Assembly (NCBI GenBank): GCA_022818135.1
Contig: JAFMSR010000003.1
Location: 32,825,577-32,889,576, forward strand
Direction: 5' to 3'
Source of the DNA: Saxidomus purpurata
Lineage: Eukaryota > Mollusca > Bivalvia > Venerida > Veneridae
Length of the DNA: 64,000 nucleotides
Part shown: piece after piece, positions 24,136 through 36,679 of the stretch
Layout of the letters: each line of letters starts with the position of its first letter
How positions within the stretch are numbered: position 1 is the stretch's first letter
Position numbers and translations under genes: made by a program
The notes under the pieces: model-generated
What the model was told of the DNA's origin: nothing
Database searches by the model: none
The model's input: only the letters and a program-made list of their open reading frames with translations

Positions 24136-25430
24136 TTCGTAAATAGTTTTAGCCGAGAAAAGAAAATTCATTTTTAAGTGTATTTTTAAAAGTTTCTCTA
24201 TACATGTGAAACCATACTACGGTGATATACACAGAATAAAAGTGCTTCAAACTAGCCTATGATAATTTTCTCTCTGGTCAGTTGTTGACTAAACGGTTAA
24301 ATGCATGTATTTTTGCAAAACAGAAAACGAAAGTAACACGTATAAAACTATCACAGTCCAAAATGTACGTGAATAACAAAGATACAAAAACTAAAACTGG
24401 TTTAACATCCGCTACGACGCTACAAGAGCCTCTACGTCACCTGCAAGAATAAAAATATGGAAAAAAATTAAAGTGCCACTGTAACGACATAGTCAAATAT
24501 TACAAATAAGTTGAACGTAACGAAATATTTGAAACAATTAAATTTCTGTATGGCGGTATAATGAACCAAAACTAATTTTAAAAAATAATTTCTTGGCATA
24601 AATTTGAGATTATATATGAACGAAACTCGCAACGAATCCAAAGGTGTGCAATATAAATTTCAGCTCAAAGAATTTTCAATATATGAGATGACCTCACTGT
24701 TCCCACAAGATAGAGAGGTATGAATCTGAAACCTATTGTATAATACGCAATATCAAGGTTCTAGGTAGGAATAACTATATGTCAAAATATGCAGATGTAT
24801 AGTTTCCGGAATCTAAAGTTGTATTAACCATTCAAATTGTAAGACGAAAGAAATGAGCATACCTAAATGACAATTGATTAGTGTTAACTTAAATGACAAC
24901 AAGGGCTGTCACAGGTTAGTGGTGAGTGCCCCAAAGTCGTGTTTCAGTCTGTCACATTGACCTTCAAGGTGTTGACCCAGTATTTTATCTTCGTATGCTA
25001 AACATTAATGCCAATTTATTTTAAAATCCTTCAATGTATAACGGATCTATAGACAGACGGTCAGACAGAGAGAAAACAGGCATCACATTTCCATTATGCG
25101 CATGACATGTCGTCTACATGTGCTCAACATTTGTGCAACGTTATTCTAAAATCCTTCAAAGCATGGTAGAGTTACCATGTATACAGGATTCCATGACCTT
25201 AAAATGTGTAATTGTGACCATGGCCTTCAAGCTAGGGACGCGGGGCTTGCACGAGACACGTCATATTCATGTGTTGAACATGTGTGCAATATCATACGAA
25301 ATTCCCTTCATATAAAACAAAGTAAAAACCCGGACACGAAAAAAATGAACTGACGGACGGACGGACTGTGCGCTTTAGATATGCTTATCTTTGGGGAAAT
25401 AAAAAGTAAACATCAAATATCTATCAAATA
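24136..25430. other. Intergenic between the C1q cluster and the death-domain gene
   Basis: AT-rich. Around 24900-25360 there is dispersed-repeat text ('GACCTTCAAGGT', 'GACGGACGGACGGACTG'). No gene supported and no AATAAA on the minus strand close to the stop at 25431. Confidence 0.4.
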
Positions 25431-25681
25431 CTAACGCGACAAACGCTCCTGTTTCGCCGTCTTCAGATATGTCGCTAGAGATGTCACGGTGGCCTCCTCA
25501 CCAGCGGCGTCTTTCCAGGTTTCTAGACTGGTGTAACATTTCTCCTGTCCCGACCCACCCGATTCGTCGATACGCTTGATTTCGTCATCCGGGACACCAA
25601 TATCTTTGGCGAAGGTTTTCCATCGGTTGAACACAGCTGTTGTTTTTGCAACTTTCACGAAAGCTTGACGAAGATGTGACA
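25431..25681 (-). other. Last exon: second death domain
   Basis: The exon codes for 'SHLRQAFVKVAKTTAVFNRW', then KTFAKDIGVPDDEIKRIDE, a Cys/Tyr/Trp segment 'EKCYTSLETWKD' and a final helix 'TVTSLATYLKTAKQ'. That is a complete six-helix death-fold pattern with the family W and the 'Lgv...I..I' motif. It ends at the TAG at 25431-25433. Confidence 0.7.
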
Positions 25682-28600
25682 CTGAAATATTTTTTATACC
25701 ATGTTGACGTTTGCTACCTTAGAACCATTTTGTTTTACTCATTACGATTATTTTTAATCAATAAAACAGCTCGATTCACTCAGTGTTAACAATGTCGCAT
25801 CATTTTTCTGTAACATTAATACTTAAAAGCAGTGTTAGAGTTATGCACGTTGAATTCATCTCGGAATCTTTATACAAAATGAATAAATAAATTAATGGAT
25901 GAATCAACCAATCAATTAATAAGCCAATAAAATTAACTTTTTAGAGAATAATTAGATGAATTAAGTTATCAATCAGACAATCAATTAATCAGTCAATCAA
26001 TGATACAAACCTCTAGCACTCATGAACCTTTGCTGTTTGAATTGCTGTCCGCGGTGGCGCACCTCCTCGGCGATATCTGGCCTTCCGCAAGCTATCAACG
26101 CATTATGTAAGATCTGCACCTGAAAAGAATTTTGAAAAATGTGTATATTCATACGGCCCGTACTATATATACTTATTCCAGCTATCAGTGCATATAGACA
26201 ATGAGAAGGGGGCAAAAGTCAGAGTATAAGGTTGAACTCCTATTCTGGAAGTCTTGGGTTCGAATCTGGTCATCAACTCTTATAACTCTTTCTTTCAGCG
26301 TGAGTACCAGCCAAAACAGTCAATTGTGGCCAGCTAATATAAGTTGTAACCACTTGACTCTGTAATCGAGGAAAAAAAGCTTTAAAATGGAAACTTAAAT
26401 TATAACTTTTGTTTTAAATACAGTGTCTATTTACTGTTCGAAATTTAAAAAAAGTAGTGTACTGATAACGTTTCATTATGCTGGAAATGTACTGTTTACA
26501 TTGGACAAGCTTCCTCTGCCACGCAAAAGTATGTATAATTATGTTTCATATGAAAAAATAATCACTGTCTTAGTTTTTTTTATTTCGGAACTCTGACAAA
26601 CCTTGTCTACTGCCTTCGGGACTCGTTTTGCCCAGGTCACCAGCATGTCAAACCTGGTTTCTGCAGTGTCTTTGTTCACATGGTTCCTGAGAATTGCCTG
26701 TATCCGCATAGGTTTCAAGCCCAGCTCTGCGGCCACATCTTTCCATTCCTTACCTAACATGCCAGCTATATACCGCAATACACCATTTGTAAGTGGTCCT
26801 GTTTCAGAGAATATCATTGGGTTAGAACTACTAGTATAACCTTTAATGCATGAACGGCGAAGATTTGAAAAACAGCAAAACTTGAAGAAGTTTTGAATTA
26901 GAACATAAGACAAACTGAGTATGTAGGTCAATACAACTAAAATGTTTGTCCCAATTCAAAGAAATTTTCAAGGAAACATTTTTCATATTTACATAATATA
27001 TATTTTCTCACCTTCTTTCAGCATCAATGGCGCGGTTGCCAAGGGTTTCGGCGGCACAGCTTCCGGCTGAAAAAGAGCAATTTCACATAATAAAAATAAT
27101 TCGTGAAATTTAAAAAAAAGCTTACAACGATAAAGAATCATGGCAACTTAACTACTTTTGATACAACATACTGAATTACTATGAAAACCATGAACAGCAA
27201 GAATACCATCACTTTTCTTTCTGGACAATGTCTAGGGTTTGCACAAAGATGAGTCTGGGCCCATACACTTTGCATATCTGCTTAGAAACTTGAGGGTGGT
27301 TTTAATTTTTGTCAACGGTGATAAGTTGTTAAAGATGTCCATGCATGAGCAGTACGGTCTTTGTTGTGATAAAAGGGAATGTCCCCGCCGCTATGGGTTC
27401 CAATCCTTTTACATTGCACATGACGAGCCTATACAACATACTTTCTAACGCTCATATGAACTGAAATTGTGTCACGCGAGCATTTTAAGACTTATTTCAG
27501 CTTTAAAAACTAACATAAAGAAATATACGAAGGCCTACATTATCATATGCCGTATAACTCTATTTGGGTAAACAGTCTGTTCTGCGGACAAGAACAATCT
27601 TAACATTGCAGAGTGATATGAATCGCCTGTAAACAACAGACATACTCCCTTAGGTATGATAGGGGTATGGCATGGGGTCGGCAAACTACTACTGTCCTTT
27701 CGAGGCTTTTATTGCAAGATTTCCGGTAGCTGTAAAAGTCAAAGTGTTGATTATGCCAGAGCTAGGCTGGGTCCGATACTAACGATACTTGTATCATCTT
27801 ACACGCACCTTCGGTAACTCAACCAGAAGTTCCGCTAGAAGAATCTCTGCTTCAACCATTTCCGGCTGAACATTTTTCGGTGCACCTTCTGGAATAGGCC
27901 TTGGAACAAGAGCTTTCGTGAAAACCTGTTAAAATGTATAACATACTCCTGCATAAACGTGTTAAATTCAAACAGTAACATCAAAATAATGATTTTACTG
28001 CACTGAGTAGGCCTATGATATTGTCCATTTAAAATCTCCAGAATGTGAGGACTACAGTACATATTTCCGCTGCCGTGTTTATATGACCATATTTTATAGA
28101 ATTAGCATACATTTACATTTAATTGAAGTACAAATATACACTCGGACAAAAACTCAAAAAGTAAACCAACTAAGTTATACCTGTACGAATCCTCTAAAAC
28201 TTGGAAGGGACTTTTGTGCGAATTCTTCCTTTTCGTTGATTTTAAATTCCCTCGTAGCTCTGATGTTTGTGTTAAATATAAAACTTAACGAAGGGTTTTC
28301 ACTTATACATTCAATATTGCCCCTAAACTTCAAGTATAACTGCTGTCCTTCTCGAAGAACGATATCCGGGCTAGGGTTCGGTCCTTCCGTGAATGAACGC
28401 TCTTCCAGGTCCTTCAACGTCCTTTCGGCTCTATTAGAACTTGTGCACGCGATCATTACGTCAGCTACATCATCGTTACGTTGACGAGCGATCACCTTCA
28501 CATTTCTTTGGGTTGTAATGTTTTCAAGTAATGTGGCCATCTTCTCAACAGCTCCCGCGCTTTTCCCAACTTTTGTTCTGAGAAGGATCATTCTTGAAAA

Positions 28601-31600
28601 GGAAAGGAAAATTTCTTACATAAACCTGGTAGATTCTGATCAAAACTGACAAACGAATTCACGGTGCATGTTCTTTTAAGTTACAAAATAGGGTTCTGCT
28701 GTCTGCAAAAATAACCATAAAGTAACTGTTATAGTTAAATTGGGAAAGGCAGACAGTCTAAACAAAAATGCACAAAAACACTGTTGCATGCCCTCTTATG
28801 TCGGTATGAGCATGGTAAGCGATACATTGTCAGGCTTAGTGCTAACCTCAATATATTTCAATTGGCTAAAATGCAGTCGCAATTTAAAGTTTTATTTACT
28901 AGTATACAACGAAACGATTTGTCTTTTTATTTACCTTTGGTATGGTTGTGTTATTTCAAAGGTAACCGTGTCCTTTGACTTCGGTTGCACCAAATGCATT
29001 TTTTTGTTTACTGTCCAGCATGATTTGTCATCTCTATGCAGAAAATAAATCTCCTCGGCTGGGTCATCTAAACAAAACGAGGAATAAAGACATTCTCAAT
29101 CTGTTAGATATTAGTGTTTGTGAGTTCATGACTATAAGATACCTATGAATACCACTTTTCTCCAATTTTACTCTAACATATCATCACGGTAAGATACACG
29201 ACTCTATATGCCAAATTTCAATTTTAGTGAAAACAAGGATTTTTTATGCCCAGAAAGTGTAAATAATAACGGAATATTTCTAAACTATAATCCAAACGGA
29301 AAGTAAGCTTCAAGCCTTGGTCAAGCCTTGGTAAAAAAGGCTCAATAAACTTGGATAAGAGTCATTTGTACGTGAGTGGTTCAGTGAGATGGAACTGGGT
29401 CATAATATAACATTTTGTTATATTACGATCCATGCTACACGAGAGTGGCCCAGTAAACTTGAACACGAGTGGTTCAGTTAGCCTTAGCAAGATGAAAATG
29501 CGAAGTTACTAATATGAGTGACTAACATATTTGAACAATACATAAAGGGTTACCCATTCAGCTTGAAAGAGAGGCTCTGTAAGAGTGACTGTCAGAGACT
29601 AAGTGAGCTTGAATGATACTCATTAATGAACTTTAAAATCAACGACTAAAAGCAATATATTTTTTTATATTTAAGTTTGAACGAGATTGCATAGCTCAGT
29701 AAGCTTGAAAAAGAGTAATTTGGTAAACTTGAACAAGAATGGCTCCGTAAGTCTGAAACATCCGTCACAATCTGGCTCATAAAAAATTGTATAAACTAAA
29801 TTACGAACCAACCTTCAGTTGTTGCCGTGGGCCGTGCAGTAGCAGGTCTAAGATCTTGCGACTTTGTCTCTCTTGTAATGCCTGTCGCAGGTCTTTTCTG
29901 TCGTGTTTGAATCTGAGGTAGCGGCAAGATTACTGTCATTGGCTTCCCAAATGTTTTCACTGGTATGGAAAACTTTATAAAAGGACTTGCAGTAAGGAGA
30001 TCCTCGCATTCTTTCGGCGATCTCATTTTGAGATCGGGAATCACATTTGAGTCCAGCGTCTGAACCTGTTACAACAGATATCATAAAGGCTAGTGCTTTA
30101 ATAAATACCTCTACATGTAAATGTATATTAATACAGTAAAACTCCGTTATCTCGAGCATCGAAAACTCGAGGACTCGGGATAACTCGAGATCTCTCGTTA
30201 ATACTACACATCACAATGTGTTACCCGAGCATCGATAACTCGGTAACTCGAGGAACACTTGCGGTCCCGCCGATCAGATTCCTTTCTAACTTCGTCCGGA
30301 TAAAGAGCACTAAATTGGTGCCTTTAGAAGCAAATATTGCTACCTTCATCTATATAATAATATATATTATGCAATAGCTGCAAATCAATGCAGATGCATA
30401 TAAGTTACCGATACTAAACAGTTATATAATTTCAACTATATGCATGCTTAAAACCACTTTTGTCAACAGTACTCTACATTTTCACCATAAAAGCCAAGTT
30501 AAATATAATGTGAGTATCAGAGATCAGGATAAGAGTCAAAATACAGACAACTAAACCAAAGGTTGTCGAAATCGCATACATCAATGATCAATGGGTAAGC
30601 CATACCTCTAGTATTGCGTTAATATTCTGTTTAAATGTCCCCGGTTTGTTTGTAAATGAAATTCTTGTATCGGAAGTACAGAGGAGTTTGCTCCCTTTCT
30701 TCTGAAACTGTAACGTGTCCTTCTTGGGTTGCAGTACGACGACGAACGTACCAAACTTGTTACAGCGCCCCTCAACAAACTTCAGCTCCTTGAAAATGAA
30801 GTTATAGAATACATAAACTTAAAGTTTGTGACTAAAACAAAATTTAGTAAATTATTATGTTTTGAATGTGCTAACTAATAATAAACTCAAGGCGAGGCAA
30901 GTCACTTGAACGATCTAAGGCTAATGTTTCCTTCATCAAAATACCCCTTTATACACAGCTTTGTCATCACATAGTAAAATCTCTGTAAATATTCAGCCTA
31001 TCTGTTCGTCTGCAGTCTTCCAACTGGTTGCTGAATTCACACATCAGTAACAAATGATACTAAATTAAGACAAAAGGGCTCGCAGCAGTCTGAGACCTAA
31101 GCTTTCTACTTTTTAACCGATCATCTCTGAATCAGTGTTCATACATGTTTGTTCCATAAGACATTTCACGATTCACATTCACATTTAATGTTATGTATAA
31201 CTATTTCGTGTACGAGAATATCTATTAGTTGAAGTCGCTAAAGAATGGAAGATACTTTACTCTATAATCTTCAAACTGAACATCCGCCGACGGGATTTCC
31301 CTCCATGCACCATTCGGCATCCTTTGTTTGACGACAGTTTCCTTTCCCGACGGTATACGACCGATACAAACTGGTAGAGCAATAGACAATGGCTCTTCAA
31401 ACTGAAAAATATTCAATAGGCATGACACATAAAGAATGCATGTAAGTATTTAGCAGATAGGTAAATATCCAACTTTTTTTCAATGTATGTTGATCCATTT
31501 GTATCCATTTTTCGCATGTTTACAGTCCACTTGTGGGACCAACATGCGTTTCTATTTATTTTATGTTTTGTATTTATAGGACGAATTGTCTGTGTATTAA

Positions 31601-34600
31601 ATAGTTGCTTTTACTTTTATACTTTTCACTTCAGTACAACATTTTCAAGTCCGGAAGATTCAAACTAATCAGAATTTCCCTTAAAATTGCTAAAACTCAA
31701 AGTTAAAATGGATTCTTTTGTTAAACTTTTGAAATCAATTTAAATCGTGGCACATTCGCCTGACTAATGCTTACAGAGAAAGTCCTCTCCTCTTCGATTT
31801 GCTTTACATGAATAATGTTGCTAACAAGTTCTTCCGTTTTTGCAAGTGTCAAGACTCCTTTTGATTGGTCAACAAATGAACACGTCACATCCGTCTTCCG
31901 CATGCTTCCTTCTATAGCCCGAATAATGCAGCCAACAGCCGGAGTAAAATCAATGCCTTCCGTTTTATATCTGTAAATGTAAAGATATTTATACCATAGT
32001 TTATTTTTTCATTGCGTAGTTCACGGCTAGCACAAACTCACTTATTCGAGACCGAAAGACGGCATATCTCCGTGACAGGAAGTAAAACATTTTGCATGTA
32101 CAATGAAGTCACAAGTTCATTGCTTTTTAACTGGAAAGTCCGCCCCAAAACACTTACGGATACTGGCCATGTCATAATGAAAATACAAGTGAAAGCGGAT
32201 ATAAATCCAGTTATTCTTAAATGCAGATCATGATGTTTGATATCTATAGATTAGTAAGAGTGAAGTTATACTAAAACATCTCTTTTTAATATGAAACACA
32301 ATTGCTTAGCAGACAAAATAACTCACGAGAATCTCGGCCAGTTCTTGGGATTTTTCCTTTCTAATTCTTTTTGTTTCTTCTCCTCCATAAACGTTCTGCG
32401 TTCGTCTTCCACAGATGTCCCTTTAGCGGCAGCATCTTGATAGATTTTCATTTCTTCTACAGCCTTCTTTTTCTCTTCCTCGGCGGCTTTTATCCTTGCA
32501 CGTTCTTCTGCTCGCTTTTTCGCCACCTCCTCTGCTCGCCTTCTTTCCTCAGCGGCGACTCTAGCCTCCTCCGCCGCAATAAGAGCGGAGCGAGCTTGTG
32601 CTGCAGCTTTCTGAGAAATCGCCTCAGCGTCTGCTGCTTGCGTTTCCATCTCTGCTACCAGTTGCTGAGCCTCGGCAACACCGATGCTTGCTTTTGCCAC
32701 GGCATTCCGGGCCTCTGCAGCCTTGAACATCGCTGCTTTCTCGGCTGCAATTGCTTCCTCCTGCATACGTTCTTTTTCTAACAAAATAAATAAGTAAATT
32801 GAATACTGTATGATATTCAGAAAAATGAAAGTGCATTACAGCTTTATGTAATCAACCTCGAAGAGAGAGAAAAGATAGGGGGAGGAGTGGGGGAGGTTGG
32901 TTGAGACGAATCAATGTGGAATAAATTGTCTCGTCTAATGACATAACCGCCTTTGCACTGATGGGAACTATCCTATACTGAGGCTAACGCCCTACCACTG
33001 TACCATAGGAGCTCATCTTGACGTCATTCCTGCTATGTCCAGATTAAAAGAAGCAAAAGACAATTATAGAGACTAAAGAGGAGAGACTACGAGGCAGACT
33101 ACGCGAAGAAAATTTTAAATCAATGAAGGTACTAGACAGGGTTTCATGATCAACGCATATGCTAAGATGGCCCTTTTCTGTTTACCGGAAAGCCGGTTTT
33201 ACCACACATGATATTAACTTGTATTTTTCATTATAAGTTAAAGGTTTCAACATTCGTTATTAATATTCTTAAAGGGCCCACCCTATAACTAATGCCAAAC
33301 TAAATAACCTTTGATTAATCTTTGAAGATTATACTTACTACAATGAGAACAGCGGTTTAATAATATACTAGTTCTAAACCTTCATAATGTATGGGGGGGG
33401 GGGGGGTAAAAAAAAGGGGGGGGGGGGGTTTTTTTTGGAAAGCCTTTTTTTTTGTTTTTTGTGGAAAAATGAGGCATTTTTCGCCATAGGTTCTTCTTTG
33501 ATATTATATTTATCACTTTACGTTCATTGAACACATAATCCATGTTTCGAGAATATAATCTGCTAGATGTAGGGAGTGCCCCTTTAAGCGTTATATTTGA
33601 CAAGTTAACAGGAAGTTAGGCAATTCACGGCTAAACGATTAAAAAAATCAAGACTTAAATCAAGCTTCAAAGTACCCCATTTAGTAAAATACACTAGATT
33701 ATAAACAGAATCGAAAAGAGCAATATCTGTGCCGTTGTCGCTTTTCAATAGGATCATAACGAAAAGAATAGCAATAGCATTTGTATTTTGTATTAACAAA
33801 TGGTAAAATTAAATCTATAAATCAGATTTATTTAAAGAAATATTCAGTTGATAAACGATTGATATTAATCAGTTTTAGAAAGGCTTAATATCCTACAACG
33901 GAATAGGAATATTCTAAACTTTGATAAACAAGTGTATGCACTTACAAATACAGACATAATTTCTTTGAGTCTGTTGAATTGGCATGATCAATGTAATTCA
34001 CATTAAGCTGAATTATGCGCGGCTCGGATATTCATAACTAACTGACAAACTCCTAACCAACCGTTTCGGTGATCAAGAGATGTGCTCGCACTCAAGACAA
34101 ATTACAGGCCTAGATATTCTTTTTGCATAAAAATGGTGCTTAAATGAATCTAACGTACTCATAACATTCAAAGACAGGGAAATACGGGTACAGCGCAATA
34201 TCGTGTATCTTAAATTCCTGTTTTACCTTTCTCTTTCTCGGGAGGTATATCGACCCATGTACTGAGATCTTCTTGCTGAAATTTCCTCTGAAACTGTGTC
34301 CTAACATCTTCAGTAACATGACGAAGTTCCTTTAGATGCTGGTTAACATTAAGTGACATTGAACTGCATCTTTTAAATGCTTCATTAATCGATGTAAAAT
34401 CACCTTTGAATTTTCCTAAATCGTTTGTAAAATCTTTCAATGCTTGAAGCTTTAAAAGGTCTGAATAGTATTTCATGACATCTTTCATACTAACTAACAA
34501 AGCTGTCACATTTGATTCTAGTTCAGTCACTGACTCAACAGTGCCATCTATAGTCACATTTCTCCGCAGCATCTGTTCTAAAGGACTCTCTTGTTTGGGG

Positions 34601-36543
34601 GCTGAAACGGGTTCAGGCGATTTTGACCTTTCTTCCGTTTCAGTAACATTGGTGCTTTCCTTGGTTTGAACCTTTTCTTTGTCGGCATTTTTGTCAGCCA
34701 TTGTGTCATTTACTGTTGATGATTCCTTCTGACTTTCTACATTACCCACACTTGCTTCTGTTCTTTGTTCAGTTTCACTTTTCTCAAGTTTTCTTTCATC
34801 TTTGTTTTCAATTTGCTCTTGAGTAGAAGGGTCACTCGTTTCCTCCGTAGCAAACTGTTCGTCTGGCTTTTCTTCTTTAATCACAGACTCGCTCACATCA
34901 TTATGATCGCTTGATGTGTTTGTTTCCTCTAAGTTTCCATTGTCCTGTTTCACTTCGTCCTTATTATCATGTTGTTTATCATTAATTTTATCGTCCGAAT
35001 TCTCCATCGCACCGCGGTCAGAAATGTTCTCTTCTTCCTTTAGTGCGTCAGAAGATTCCTCTTTGTTGGTTTCGACAGTGTCTTGAGAATCGTCAGTCCT
35101 GTTCAATTCAGTTTTATTGCTATCCGGACGATCTGTGTCAGACGGAAAATCTTCAAATAGATCCGCTTTATCTGAATCAGATACTAACGACGATGGTGGT
35201 CTGTCTGGAACAGTAGTTACAGCAACTTTTGGGATGCCGTCTTCATCTATGATAACTTCAGTCAGCTCCTTTTCTTCTCTTTCCTCATTCACACTTCTAC
35301 TATAATTACAATCTTCCTGTTCATGGGTTTCAATATTATCAGTGTTTATAGAATTTGCAGAAACTTTTGGGATGCCTTCTTCATCTGTGATAACCTCCGT
35401 CAGTTCCTTTTTTTCTCTTTCCTCATTCACACTTTTACTAGTTTTTGAATTTTCCTGTTCATGCGTTTCACTATTATCAGTGATTTTATCAGTTACATCT
35501 TCATTTAGACGAGTGTCAGGAATAACAGCTTGAGATATCTCATTTACCTCGTCTGTATTTAGCTCACTTTTCTTTACGTTCTCATTAATGTAACCGTCTT
35601 TATTTTCATTTCCATGTTCTTTTTCATCAATGTTTACCTGATGTGAGTGTTCAGTTATGTTGTTTTGTTCGTCCTCTTTTGTCTCTTCAAAATCGTCCTC
35701 ATATGTTGTGGTTTCCGTTCCGTGAACTTCTGCGTCACATTCTTTTTCATTGGCCACGTTATTTATAATTTCTGTATCATTATTTTGTTCTTTTATAGAA
35801 TCACTGTCACTTGGTAAACCGATATCAGACTCAGACTTATTAAGTTTTGTGTCAGATTGAGATTCAGTTACTTCTATTTCATCTTTTTCCCCACTGTCTT
35901 CATCCCTCGTAGTATCTGAAACACCAGGTTGTGCAAAATGAGGTCCACTACCAGTGCACAGGTCTGCTACAGTTTTCTTTTTATTTTCGTTGTCTTTTTC
36001 TTCTTCAGCATTCGTTATTTGGTCTTCAGTATCTGCATCTAACTTTCTGCTTTCAGAAAATATATTTTCCTGATTTTCTTTATTTTTTGTGTCTGTCAAC
36101 GTTTCAGATTTCGGGCCTGTATCATGAACACTTTCAACATCTTCACCTAATTGGTTTGGTGCTGAAGATGGCGCTGCGCTTTCAGCAAAATGTGTGTCAT
36201 CCGTCACGTTTAATTCCGAATTACACTGTGGCAGACTTTGATCACTTGTGTTGTTTTGATTGACCGACTCTTTAATATCCAAGGCCGACTTTTCATTAAC
36301 GCAGCCGCTATCTCCCTGTTTATTTACATTCTTTAAATCCTCCGATATAAAATTAGAATCCTGAGTTTTACACGAAGACTCGCTATTTATTTTATGATCA
36401 GTTTCATTCGAAATTTGATTACTTTCACTGCTTTCCTGAATAATATCGGACTGATCAATTTGCTTCGTATTGAAAGTGCTATCAGTCGATTCGTTTTCCG
36501 ACTGACTATTGGAAATCGGGTTGTTACGCTCTTCTTTTGACAT
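25431..36543 (-). CDS. DTHD1-like: Death-domain protein with ZU5/UPA-like region and tandem death domains (DTHD1-like)
   Basis: Thirteen exons, in coding order: 36543-34227, 32777-32327, 31970-31775, 31401-31261, 30788-30606, 30059-29813, 29067-28935, 28592-28181, 27925-27809, 27066-27012, 26798-26602, 26119-26011, 25681-25431. Every junction has GT and AG and every phase fits, giving 4809 bases and 1602 residues. I chose the ATG at 36543 because the codon giving a longer frame is TTG. Order: acidic Ser/Glu/Asp/Asn-rich disordered region (1-700), short helical end (700-772), Ala/Glu/Arg coiled coil (773-915), ZU5-like strands (925-1178), UPA-like (1225-1360), Pro-rich linker, death domains at about 1418-1515 and 1520-1602. 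Vertebrate DTHD1 has ZU5 domains and one C-terminal death domain; the second death domain and long acidic head are extra. It is likely a cytosolic adaptor. Function unproven. Confidence 0.8.
26011..26798 (-). other. Exons 11-12: first death domain
   Basis: Exon 26798-26602 codes for 'LRYIAGMLGKEWKDVAAELG' and 'RFDMLVTWAKRVPKAVDK'. Exon 26119-26011 supplies the last helices, 'ILHNALIACGRPDIAEEVR'. The intron between them splits the domain before helix 5-6, as in many death-domain genes. Confidence 0.75.
26225..26300 (+). repeat. SINE-like repeat in intron
   Basis: TTGGGTTCGAATCTGGTCAT is a near-perfect pol III B box. The A box would be in AGTATAAGGTTGAACTCC, which is poor. It is a tRNA-derived SINE fragment between exons 11 and 12. 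Confidence 0.4.
28181..28592 (-). other. Exon 8: UPA-like region
   Basis: The exon codes for 137 residues with 'NVKVIARQRNDDVADVMIAC', 'LREGQQLYLKFRGNI', 'LSFIFNTNIRATREFKI' and 'LPSFRGFVQV'. This strand pattern is what follows ZU5 in DTHD1, and it resembles the UPA region of UNC5, PIDD and ankyrin proteins. Phase 2 in and phase 0 out. Confidence 0.6.
29330..29770 (-). repeat. Degenerate ~23-bp minisatellite in intron 6
   Basis: Copies of a unit like AGTGGCTCAGTAARCTTGAA recur from 29330 to 29770 (for example around 29380, 29445, 29695 and 29740) with strong divergence. Non-coding. Confidence 0.45.
29813..31970 (-). other. Exons 3-6: ZU5-like beta-rich region
   Basis: Four exons code for alternating strands: 'AVGCIIRAIEGSMRKTDV', 'LPVCIGRIPSGKETVVK' with 'NGAWREI', 'FGTFVVVLQPKKDTLQF' with 'SDTRISFTNKPGTF', and 'ASPFIKFSIP' with 'MTVILPLP'. 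The order fits the paired ZU5 domains of DTHD1 proteins. A profile search is needed to set the domain borders. Confidence 0.55.
30130..30290 (+). mobile_element. Transposon terminus fragment in intron
   Basis: ACAGTAAAACTCCGTTATCT followed by repeated 'TCGAGCATCGA' and 'AACTCGAGGA' strings looks like one end of a pogo/Tc1-type DNA element. The other end was not found. Confidence 0.35.
32327..32777 (-). other. Exon 2: Ala/Glu-rich coiled coil
   Basis: About 150 residues, almost all A, E, K, R, Q and V, with regular heptads ('AEEARVAAEERRRAEEVAKK', 'RAEERARIKAAEEEKKKAVE'). It probably forms a long single helix or dimeric coil. It ends in 'NPKNWPRF', where the folded part starts. Confidence 0.75.
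32930..33015 (-). repeat. tRNA-derived SINE fragment in intron 1
   Basis: Read on the minus strand, TACAGTGGTAGGGCGTTAGC is a good A box. The B box is not obvious. Confidence 0.35.
33390..33470. repeat. Poly-G / poly-T low-quality patch
   Basis: Runs of G, A, G and T (16 G, then A, then 13 G, then T) without real sequence between them. This is more like a consensus error in a homopolymer than biology. Confidence 0.55.
34227..36543 (-). other. Exon 1: acidic disordered N-terminus
   Basis: One 2317-base exon codes for 772 residues, dominated by E, D, S, N, T and K with few hydrophobics until about residue 660. The last 110 residues ('MLRRNVTIDGTVESVTELE' to 'STWVDIPPEKEK') look helical and folded. 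Frequent 'SES', 'SDS' and 'TEE' strings are possible CK2 sites. The strong coding bias shows it is real although unstructured. Confidence 0.75.
35207..35482 (-). repeat. Tandem 46-codon duplication inside exon 1
   Basis: Two adjacent 138-base units both code for 'THEQE', a 'SVNEERE.KELTEVI' block and 'DE.GIPKV'. They keep the frame and differ at several positions, so this is an older internal duplication under constraint. Confidence 0.7.
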
Positions 36544-36672
36544 TTTTTGAAAATTTGTTTTCAAAAGATTATTTTATTGACAGATAACCATTGTGTGATA
36601 GTCGTACTTATAACATAAATTTACTACCATTAACAATTGCATTTAGCACAATGTATTTCACGTTCTTTGTAT

Positions 36673-36679
36673 TTATATA
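36673..36679 (-). promoter_or_regulatory. Possible TATA box of the death-domain gene
   Basis: TATATAA on the minus strand, about 130 bases before the ATG. A 5' UTR of about 100 bases would follow. AT-rich context makes chance likely. Confidence 0.3.

Noticed and set aside
26225..26300. tRNA gene
   Set aside because: Good B box but no foldable acceptor or anticodon arms; fits a SINE better.
28083..28484. Plus-strand 133-codon frame
   Set aside because: Antisense of the UPA-like exon.
32371..32781. Plus-strand Phe/Leu/Cys-rich frame
   Set aside because: Antisense of the Ala/Glu coiled-coil exon.
34475..36263. Plus-strand open frames opposite the acidic exon
   Set aside because: Shadows of the minus-strand coding exon; no domain or start context.
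36541..36564. Longer start of the death-domain protein at 36564
   Set aside because: The codon there is TTG, not ATG; the first ATG is at 36543.
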